NCBI GenBank assembly: GCA_937898445.1
Contig: CALEJY010000250.1
Span: 1 to 64,000, forward strand
Reading direction: 5' to 3'
DNA: 64,000 nt
Source of the DNA: an uncultured Candidatus Melainabacteria bacterium
Lineage (GTDB): Bacteria > Cyanobacteriota > Vampirovibrionia > Gastranaerophilales > Gastranaerophilaceae
Below are positions 35,901 through 43,800 of the stretch, piece after piece. The notes under the pieces are model-generated. The model was not told the DNA's origin and ran no database searches. It was given only the letters and a program-made list of their open reading frames with translations. The position numbers and the translations under genes were made by a program. How positions within the stretch are numbered: the stretch's first letter is position 1; every line of letters begins with the position of its first letter.

Positions 35901-38323
35901 ACTATATTATCTGAAATTGCATCTTCAACAGAAGTATTAATATCGTCAATATCCTTTTCTAATGTCTTAATTCTATCATCAAATCCATTTGTATATGATT
36001 TTGTTTGTTCATTTGCAATATTTTCTATAACTGTATTCGCATTTACTATAAAATCAGATAAAGCATTACTTACTCCATCTATAGCATTATTTATATTAGT
36101 TCTATCAATGTCATCAATTAAGTCTGTTTTAGCCAATACAGTATCTATTGCAGAATTTAAAGCATTATATTTTTCAACATATAAATCATATTTATTTTTT
36201 AAAGTCGTTTTATCAGAAGCAGTAATGTATGCTGATCCTATAAGAGAATTGTATTGTGCAGTAACATCTGCATTTTGTACTTCTAAAATTTTTCTCTTTG
36301 AAGCAACTTCTTTTCTTTCTGCTTTATCAATTACATTATCCGCAAAAGTATCATCATAACCAGTTTCTATATTATCTATTTTTTTATTAATATCTTCTAT
36401 GTCTTTACTAAACGCAGAATTTAATATATTTGCTTCATTTTCAGATATGTATATCAAAGCATTATTTGCTGCTTTAGTATATTCTCCAATAGCATCTAAG
36501 ACTGTACTATATAAAGAATCTACAGAGGCTTTATCTTCGTCTGTAACTAAATCATCTTTATTCAAAATTCTTGTAACTTCTGTAGTTATATTATCATAAG
36601 CAGTTTTAAACGCATTATATTTTTCATCTAATGTAGTTCTGGCAGATGTCTCTGTTGTCATACTTGCCTTTAAAATAATTCGATTATATTGACTAGTAAC
36701 TTCATTTTCTTGCATTTTTAAATTATTTAAAGAGGTCTCAATTGAAGCTCTTTCTATTTGGTCAATTACATTGTCTAAAAAAGTATCTCCAATTGTGCTA
36801 TCTAAATCATCTAATTTATTTCCTACATCTTGGATTTGAATATTAAGCTCACCCTTTGCATTGTCTATTTCTTGGCGATATTTATTATTTTCTGATTTTG
36901 ATAACATCTTACCTAAAAATGTATTAAATTCATTTACTGTTGCTCTATATTCTTCTAAAGCAGTAATTATTTTTATTTTTTCTATTTCATTAAAGAAGTT
37001 ATCTTCGCAAGCTTGATTTATTGCGTTTATTAATCTATTATATGTGTATGTGTAATTTAAAAACTGTTTCTTCATATTTGTGAAATCTTCTTCATCCAAG
37101 TTTAAAGTTTCCAAATAAACATCATATTTTTCTGTTAAATCATTGCTTTCTTTTTCTAGTTCTTTAAGTTTTTCATTTAATAAATTTCTTTCTATTGTTG
37201 TAATTGTTCCATCGGCAGATGAATCTTCTACCCATGTATTTAATGAGTCTAATTTTGCTAAGATATCATCAAATTGAGCTTGTAAACTGGATTTTTCTAA
37301 GCTTAATGAACTTCTCATATTCGTTGTAACCGCACTTAAACTCATTAATATTTTATTTTTTTCTATATTCAATCTCGAAATTTCTTCGTATATTGTTCCT
37401 CCTATACCTATAAATAGGAAGTCATCACAAGTTTTCTTTAAATCATCTAGTCTTGCTCTACAAGTACTTGCTAATCCTATAAGTATAGATGTTTCTGTAG
37501 GTGTTACAATTTTATCTTGAGTTGAATCCCATAAAGTTCTTTGGAAATTATTTAATGCTCCATCTAAAGCTTCTTTTTCACTTTTTAATAAATTTGCATT
37601 TTCTGTTTCTTGTTTACCTTCCATTACATCTATTAACTCATCTATATAAATAAAAAAACTATTTTTTTCAGATTCAATTTTATTCATTTCATTAATTAAT
37701 TCATAATTTTCCTCATTTGAAACTAATGAATCGGCAAATACATCTCTCATTTTTATAATAAAATCTGAAAGCATAGTATTTAAACTAATTGAGTATGCAA
37801 CTATTTGTTCTCTTAATTCATTTTCTCTGTTACTATCTGAATACTCTTTATTTAATTCTTGAGCTAGTAATTCTATTTCTTTAGCAGTTTGTTGTATTTT
37901 CGTATATATATCTGTACTACCGCTTAAATCATTTCTTAATAATCCAATCGTCTTTGTAATCCCATCTACAGTCTGATTGATAGAGGTATATTTTCTTTCA
38001 ATATCGTTTACTCTTTCTACAATATTTGATAAACTAGAAGAATTATCTTCTCCACTATTGCTATCAAAATTTATTGTGATTTCTTGTTGATTTGGTAATA
38101 TAAAAGTTCCTTTATCGTTTATTATAACCAAAAATAATCCTTCTTTACTTTCTAATATGGTATTAGAAGTTTTTAAATCATAAGGAGATTCATTTTTATC
38201 CCAATAAAAATACTTATGGTTACTATACATATTTTTTATACTATAAAAAACATTTTTATATCCAATTACCATATTTTGAACACTAATATAAGTAAAGGAA
38301 GGGGTATTAGATAGACAAGCCAT
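32927..38323 (-). CDS. Giant tail-fibre protein with tandem helical repeats and beta-helical tip region
   Basis: This 1,798-residue protein has a short N-terminal beta domain (about 1-90). A very long helical array (about 95-1,270) is built of roughly seven diverged repeats of about 140 residues, each carrying D-x-x-F-x-D-x-V-I/x-x-ER, a Y-N-x-Y/L-Y-x-x-Y core and a T-D-L...D-R turn (for example DDTFADNVIDKAERKEV and TDLIDDIDRTNINNAI). After this come a collar segment (about 1,290-1,400), a pectin-lyase-like beta region at about 1,450-1,620 (IVIEIAAGTYNEDVRVEGFL) and a C-terminal domain ending KLEITITK after a Gly-rich linker. It is likely the central tail fibre or a long side fibre. It follows the Tal-like gene, the usual place for such a protein. 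Confidence 0.7.
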   Translation of the reverse strand: MACLSNTPSFTYISVQNMVIGYKNVFYSIKNMYSNHKYFYWDKNESPYDLKTSNTILESKEGLFLVIINDKGTFILPNQQEITINFDSNSGEDNSSSLSNIVERVNDIERKYTSINQTVDGITKTIGLLRNDLSGSTDIYTKIQQTAKEIELLAQELNKEYSDSNRENELREQIVAYSISLNTMLSDFIIKMRDVFADSLVSNEENYELINEMNKIESEKNSFFIYIDELIDVMEGKQETENANLLKSEKEALDGALNNFQRTLWDSTQDKIVTPTETSILIGLASTCRARLDDLKKTCDDFLFIGIGGTIYEEISRLNIEKNKILMSLSAVTTNMRSSLSLEKSSLQAQFDDILAKLDSLNTWVEDSSADGTITTIERNLLNEKLKELEKESNDLTEKYDVYLETLNLDEEDFTNMKKQFLNYTYTYNRLINAINQACEDNFFNEIEKIKIITALEEYRATVNEFNTFLGKMLSKSENNKYRQEIDNAKGELNIQIQDVGNKLDDLDSTIGDTFLDNVIDQIERASIETSLNNLKMQENEVTSQYNRIILKASMTTETSARTTLDEKYNAFKTAYDNITTEVTRILNKDDLVTDEDKASVDSLYSTVLDAIGEYTKAANNALIYISENEANILNSAFSKDIEDINKKIDNIETGYDDTFADNVIDKAERKEVASKRKILEVQNADVTAQYNSLIGSAYITASDKTTLKNKYDLYVEKYNALNSAIDTVLAKTDLIDDIDRTNINNAIDGVSNALSDFIVNANTVIENIANEQTKSYTNGFDDRIKTLEKDIDDINTSVEDAISDNIVDKSERRILQSQLKELELSKVELKNKYIEIWKNKNLSVLTRANYKRAYNHYETAYNNYVSKINDIINSTGRITTALRNSYTSAYDNYKTKLDAFTQQHQVVMNNITKNILDNLKSAMNKEIVEVEEALESLNDSMEDIFDDSVLTNEEKAQIRENFNTFKTKKDAVTTKYNDMLQNLSNDSKTKLTNAYNTYVQKYDALCTALDNLLARTDMLSTEDRDILNPYIEDHDTALKNYSVVYSEMVQESIKTFVEKTKDELQKNIDNINKTISDLQTNLDGVFKDGILSDAEKLSIKQSLQALQTEKLDIDADYASVYNNGDLVDKDSVTTPKTNLKTAYDNYVSMHTALVNEINTLLQKTSIVDDSDRNKINTAMTKYRDALSNYKKRVNEAIDAISDKKINDERSERMEQYQSITTEIGKITTKVGEISENLDTYQKTTNESLSKLTPTEIINTVKEAKESDGSVVFARQSSLTQTIDDFTLRFTNMNSKIENNITTVSSEGIVVKMYDESSFDDNGEVIDGSTPMARTNINGRGLYIFKESNGTPIAYFTMDECFISNLNTNKINGTNLVKSTAETNMPKTWYVAETKTGNGQGEDSNNKASSINEVLNTIKEKYGTYFDNENIVIEIAAGTYNEDVRVEGFLGHGSLKLNYDKSCIAYGNFNIRNNTIDTILEGNKQLTSTDGATLYSYESKGLDTIVVDNCYCQITGFKSKNLSTTNTSYFGAFAKYTNGARGIVGLCDLLHFETPVSSINASQICFFNTKGKTKYRRTAIDGGMIVSGGMITSTTEQNDSINRGFIHQRGTLTETDTDNWYNSSGGGGTGGGEVTEPSTVTKTFTLINLKSIPEGTGLATSGFTGKIAQGRYKTYKKHRGKATLPQDALDFLSSAKSIDSISLTCHRLSTSHGIAAAVPYPVMRFGNPTTGSYSSFYQNSSVKFARGDIKTIPISSTSINSALLNGASELQFYVDDNGNPQNQYSHYDGLKLEITITK

Positions 38324-38339
38324 ATCCTCACCATCCTTA

Positions 38340-40055
38340 TTAGTCTATATTAACTTTATTTTGTTTTAATAAGTTCCATAGTCTTCTATTTTTATTCATT
38401 TGTTTATTATCTGATTTAGCAGATTTTAAAACATCTAATATTACTTTCTTTGTATTTGATTCTAGTTTTTTATTTGACAATGTTATTTCTAATTTTTTAT
38501 CTTTAAAAGAATAATTATATCCAACTAAATAAAATAATTCTTCCTCTTCATTATCATATATAGCTACAATATCTCCTAAGCCTAATGAACCGCTCCAATG
38601 TTGTCTATAATCGTTATCTACTAATCTATTTAAAAAGTCATCTATATCTATAGATATTTCTCTAGTAGGACAACATCTTAATTCTAATTCTCTTGTTCCA
38701 CAAGATATAATTTCTGTAGCACTATAAAAAGCATCATTAGAATATGTATCATAATAAATAAATTGTTTTAATTCATTTAATAATTCATCTGAAAATAATC
38801 TTTCTCCATTTACTAAGCAGCTTTCTTTATTACATTGAATGTTGACTTGTTTTATTTGTTCCTCTATTTCTGTTATTCTTTGTTCAGTTAATAAAGTGTT
38901 AGCTTTAAAAATTGCTTCCTGATCTAATCCGGCAGATAAATTTAATTCCATTTCTATAGCGCTATCTGTATTACCTTGACTTCTATAGTTGGCCGCCATT
39001 TCTTTTAACTGTTTATTATATTCTATATGGAAAAACCATTGAGTTTTATAATCTGTTAATTTATTTTCTTCTGCAAGTTTTTCTTCTCTTAATTGTCTTA
39101 ACTTACCTTCATTTTCTTTTAAAATTTCATCGTATTCACTTAATTTAGATATTAGTTCATCACTCATTTCTTTATTTTTTATAAAATAAGAATAGTTTTC
39201 TATATAATTTTTCCCATTTAACGTATAATCGCTTACGATACATTTTTCTTCATTCCCTATTAATGTAAGTCTAGTTATAATATCTGATGAATCATCTGTT
39301 TTTTCTAAACTTCTAATATAGTTATCATAAGATAATACAATTTTTAAATCGTCTCCAAAATTATCTATATAATATAAATTAATTAATTGATTGACTCTAT
39401 CGAAAACAGGAACACACTCAAATTCTTCTGATATATTTTCAGAAATAAATTCATACCAACTAATATCTATATCCTCCAACCATCTCATTCTTCTAGTAAA
39501 ATGTTTCTTTAATTCTATTAACTCTCCTTGTTTTGTAAATATATAATTCCCCTCTTTATCCATTAAATAATCCGAACCTTTAACATAATCAGAATATAAA
39601 ACTTCTTCGTCAATATGACCAAATTTCCATCCCGTTTCTTGATACATATATTCATTAAGATTGATTATAATATTATCTCCATTTGAGTAATCTGAATCAT
39701 TTAACATAATTCCTATATTCGATAAAACTATATTAATTTTTCCAAGTTTTTTTTCTAATCCATAAACTTGTAAGGTTTTAGTTTCCTCATCTCTATTATA
39801 AGTACAGGTTTTTACTACAAAATACTCTCCATCTAAAGATATTAATCTTTCTGTTCTTATTTCATCAAAAAAAATAAATGGTTCTTTATTCCCATAATAT
39901 TTATTTATTATTATAGAAAGTGAATCCACTTCTCTAATACTTCTTTTAACCGATTCCAAGCATTCCATTGGTAAAGTGCAGATTATATCTTTATTTGCTT
40001 TATGTAATAATAATTCATTGTAGCTATTTTTCATTTCTTTTAAAATTACATTCAT
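38340..40055 (-). CDS. Tal-like tail-associated/baseplate hub protein
   Basis: The start at ATG 40055 (571 residues) is supported by TAGGTGAT just upstream. The N-terminal 170 residues are beta-rich in the style of prophage-tail/gp18-type hub domains (PFIFFDEIRTERLISLDGEY). A helical coiled-coil insertion lies at about 300-420 (KLRQLREEKLAEENKLTDYK). A C-terminal beta domain includes SGSLGLGDIVAIYDNEEEEL and FYLVGYNYSFKDKKLEITLS. The order Dit, Tal, fibre is standard for siphophages of Gram-positive hosts. There is no peptidase domain here; wall-cutting activity is instead in the 1,284-residue protein downstream. Confidence 0.7.
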   Translation of the reverse strand: MNVILKEMKNSYNELLLHKANKDIICTLPMECLESVKRSIREVDSLSIIINKYYGNKEPFIFFDEIRTERLISLDGEYFVVKTCTYNRDEETKTLQVYGLEKKLGKINIVLSNIGIMLNDSDYSNGDNIIINLNEYMYQETGWKFGHIDEEVLYSDYVKGSDYLMDKEGNYIFTKQGELIELKKHFTRRMRWLEDIDISWYEFISENISEEFECVPVFDRVNQLINLYYIDNFGDDLKIVLSYDNYIRSLEKTDDSSDIITRLTLIGNEEKCIVSDYTLNGKNYIENYSYFIKNKEMSDELISKLSEYDEILKENEGKLRQLREEKLAEENKLTDYKTQWFFHIEYNKQLKEMAANYRSQGNTDSAIEMELNLSAGLDQEAIFKANTLLTEQRITEIEEQIKQVNIQCNKESCLVNGERLFSDELLNELKQFIYYDTYSNDAFYSATEIISCGTRELELRCCPTREISIDIDDFLNRLVDNDYRQHWSGSLGLGDIVAIYDNEEEELFYLVGYNYSFKDKKLEITLSNKKLESNTKKVILDVLKSAKSDNKQMNKNRRLWNLLKQNKVNID

Positions 40056-40064
40056 ACTTATCAC

Positions 40065-40814
40065 CTATAAAACTATCGGAAATTCAGTTTTAATATTAAC
40101 TTTTCCATATCCAGTTAACGTTAAATCGTTATTTCCGGGCATAAATTTTATCCATTTTCTATTACATTTATTTAATTTATTTTCTTTATTTTCGTTTAAA
40201 ACGGTTAGCATTTTATTATCTGTAATAATTTTTTCATTAAGTGTTAGATTTGAAATTTGAAAATCATTTATTTTTACAACACTAACACTATCTTGAGTTC
40301 CCTCAACCGTGATTATTGGGTAGCAAATTTCTTCACTTGGATTTTCTACACTTAATAAATATTCTCCATTTAAAAGAACATCTGTTTCAAATTGTTTATA
40401 AAAATAATGACTATATGGTTGGAAAGTAACTTCTATAAATCCTTGATTTGAAAAAGTTAATTTATCTTGTATTTTAACACATTTTAAATAGAGTATATAA
40501 TTTGGATAATCTTCTGTAACAAAAGGTGCAAAATTATCGGTAATTAACCATGATTTTATTCTTTTAAAAATTTCATCTGAAAAAGTTGCTAAATTTCCTT
40601 GTTTATCAACATAAGCTAAATTTAAAACTATTTGTTCTGGTGCTTCACTTTCTTCTTTATATGTTGGATAGATTTTATTTGTACCTTCCATATTTAAAGA
40701 AATAGAATAAGGCACTTTCATATCGTTTACTATGTTATTTTCAAAATATACTAATCGTACGTTATATTCATCACACGAAATATTATTGAAAATAAATTTA
40801 TCAGAAATAAACAT
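40065..40814 (-). CDS. dit-like: Distal tail protein (Dit)
   Basis: This 249-residue protein is the expected length for a Dit, which forms the hexameric ring joining the tail tube to the baseplate. The N-terminal half (about 1-130) has the Dit-like pattern of strands ending FITF/EVTFQPYSHYFYK. The C-terminal half is a galectin-like beta domain (CYPIITVEGTQDSVSVVKIN, then RKWIKFMPGNNDLTLTGYG). Position directly after the tape measure and before the Tal-like gene supports the call. The GGAGGGAAATGA ribosome region and start are clear. The alternative of another baseplate ring protein is less likely. Confidence 0.8.
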   Translation of the reverse strand: MFISDKFIFNNISCDEYNVRLVYFENNIVNDMKVPYSISLNMEGTNKIYPTYKEESEAPEQIVLNLAYVDKQGNLATFSDEIFKRIKSWLITDNFAPFVTEDYPNYILYLKCVKIQDKLTFSNQGFIEVTFQPYSHYFYKQFETDVLLNGEYLLSVENPSEEICYPIITVEGTQDSVSVVKINDFQISNLTLNEKIITDNKMLTVLNENKENKLNKCNRKWIKFMPGNNDLTLTGYGKVNIKTEFPIVL

Positions 40815-40827
40815 TCATTTCCCTCCT

Positions 40828-40858
40828 TAAAAAAAATAGGGACTAAATTAGTCCCTAT
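40828..40858 (-). terminator. Terminator after the tape-measure gene
   Basis: On the minus strand ATAGGGACTAA (40858-40848) and TTAGTCCCTAT (40846-40836) form a near-perfect hairpin followed by TTTTTTT. The tape-measure stop codon lies within the stem. The ribosome site of dit begins just after the U-tract. Confidence 0.85.
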
Positions 40859-43800
40859 AAATTATTTGATATGTATTTTAATTCTTTATCTATAGCATCC
40901 GTTAAATCATCTATTGATGCTTTGCTTAAATCTCCAGTTACAGTTATATTAATATCTCCAACATTTAATGTTTTCGAATTTGATTTGGAATCTATTAGGT
41001 CTTTATAATTTGTACCATATTGTTTTAATTCCAATCTATCATATATATCTGAATATTGTTTTAAAACTTCCATCGCACTTGTTAAATTATTTACTAAATT
41101 ATTTTTTATAGAATCTCCCATAATTCCAAGTGCTTCACCAGAAGTCTCTGCAAAATTAATTAGTGTATCTTGTAGATTTTTTACATTTCCATCAATATCT
41201 GTAAAAGTTCCATTACTTAAAGCATCTTGAACCATTTGAGCAATTTTTTGAGCAGACCACGTTTCTTCTAATTGTTTTATTCTATCCTCTGATTTCTTTT
41301 CTTCTTCATCTATTTTTTTATCGTACATTTCTTCTATTTTTGAATCTAATCTATCTTGTTGTAAGTCTTGTAATGCTTTTTCTTCTTCTCTTAATTCATC
41401 ATATGCCTCTTGTAATTTACTTCTAGTAGATAAAGATGTGTCATTTTCTAATGCAGAAATTTTACTTCTTAATTTATTTATTTTTGCTAATTGTTCGTCA
41501 TAATCATCTTTATAATCAACTTCACTTCTGTAATCTTGATAAGCTTTCTTTTGTTCTTCTAAAGCTTTAACCCTTGCATCTTTTTCTTCTTCTATTTTGT
41601 CTTTTCTTTTATCTATTTGGTCTTCGTAGATTTTTGTTATTTCTTCTTCTATATCTTTTGTTAAGTCTAATTTTTTATCTTGTATATCTTTTATTTCTGC
41701 TCCTAGTTGTTCCCATTTTACGATAGCATCAGGTAAATCTTTTGATTGTAGGTCTAAGAATTCTTCTAATAAATCATTAACTCTTTCCAGATCTGATGTG
41801 TTTTGATATTTGTCAAGAATTTCTTTTTGATTAGTAACCCAATTATTTTCATCAAATTTAAATCCATACGCAGATAAGCTTTCTTTATATATATCTATCA
41901 TTTCATTATATTGGTCAATTGTTTTTTGCAAGTTAATTCTTTGTTTGTCAATTGCCTCAGCCTGTTTATTATATAAATCAATTTTATCTTTACCTACGGC
42001 TGAATCTAGCTTTGCATTTAATAAACTTAATACATTATCTAATGAATTAAATTCGCTAGATAATTCTGTTACACCATTTTTAAATTTATAAAGTTTATCT
42101 TCTCTAAGAAGTTGTTCTATTTCATCTTTATTTTTTTCAATAGCTTTTTGGGCATCCATCCATTCTTGCCCTGCTTTTGGCAATTCTGTGTATTGTATCT
42201 TGATATATTCGTTTACAAGATTATTAGCTTCATCTAGTTTTTCTTTATATTTATCAAGGTTATCTTTTGCTTTTTCTGTAGCCTTGCTTAATGATTTTTT
42301 CTTAGATTCACTTTTACCAGTGTAATCACTTTCAGCTTTTTGTGCTTTTTCATATGCCTTTTCCAATTTATCATATTGTTCTTGCATACTTATTAAATTT
42401 TCTTGTTGATTAGTAAAATTATCTTGTTGATTAAATTTAAAACCATAGTCTTTAGACAATTTTGATTTTAATACTTCTTTTTCTTTTACTAATCCTTTAT
42501 AATATTCTTTTTGTAAAATAACTTGTTCTGTATACAATTCATTTTGTAATTGTAATTCTTTAGCTCTTTTTAAGCCTACTGAACTATCCATTATTTTATC
42601 TAATAAAGTTAATTGATTAGAACATCTACTTATTCTATTCTCTAATTCTTGGAATATAGAAATACTATTTTTTAAAGAATAAAGAATTTTGTCTGCATCA
42701 AGAGTTATATGAGTTGGAATGCCGACACTCTTGTTTATGGTATTGAATGGATTTTCAGATAACGCAGAAACGCCATCAGAGCCTTCTACAGGGGCATTAG
42801 ATACATCCCCTACCGAATATGTGGTTACATCTCCTTCAACAGGCACGGATACGTTTACGGACTCTGTAGGAGTATCAGATATATTTTGGAAATCTGTTAC
42901 TGAATTATGGAGACTGACAGGTATAGATATTCCGCTCGCAACTCTACCTATCATAGCTAAAGCATTTGTAAGAGTTTTACTTACTATACCTTTAAATGTA
43001 ACAGTTTTAGTTTCGTCTTTAGCCTTTTGAGAAACAGTATCTTCTTGTTTTGTAGTAGTTGCATATCCACTTGTATTTATTTCAACATTCTTATTTTCAT
43101 CTTTTGCCTTCTGTGCTACTGTATCTTCTTGTGCGACAGTAATAGTAAATCCATTAGTGTTTATTGTAACAGTTTTATTTTCATCTTTTGCCTTTTGAGT
43201 AACCGTGTCAGCTTGCGATACAGTATTTGTAAATCCATTAGTTAAGAAACTAAAGTTTTTAAATACAGGTTTTGCTCCATTTTCAACATTTGTATTTTCT
43301 TGTATTACCTGTGGGTATCCTTCACTCTTAAATACCACAGATTTTTCTACAGGTGTACTTTGAATAGAATCAACTTTTTCGTCTATATCGCCAGTCTCTA
43401 AATATGTTCTTACTATTTTTTCTTTTAATGCAATCGCATCGACAGTATTTAATCCTTCTAAAGCTTCAACTATATTTGTTGCGACAGTAATTTGTTTTTC
43501 TTCGTCAAGCGCATCTATTTGTTCTCTTAATTGATTGATGTCTCCTTTAGCAAGAGCATCGTTTATATTTATTGCTACTTCTTTTTCTGTATCTGTTGTC
43601 ATTATTTCGTCTAATCTTTTCTTAACTGCATCTATTGTATTTTGTCCTACTACTTTTAATCCTACTTTTGAAGCAATATCGCTATGTTCCAATAAATAGC
43701 CAACCACATCTTTGTAACTATTTAATTTGTTGAAATCTCCACCCATTTTACATATAAGACTAATAGTACTGTCTTTGTCTATAGGGAGTTTAGCCATTGT

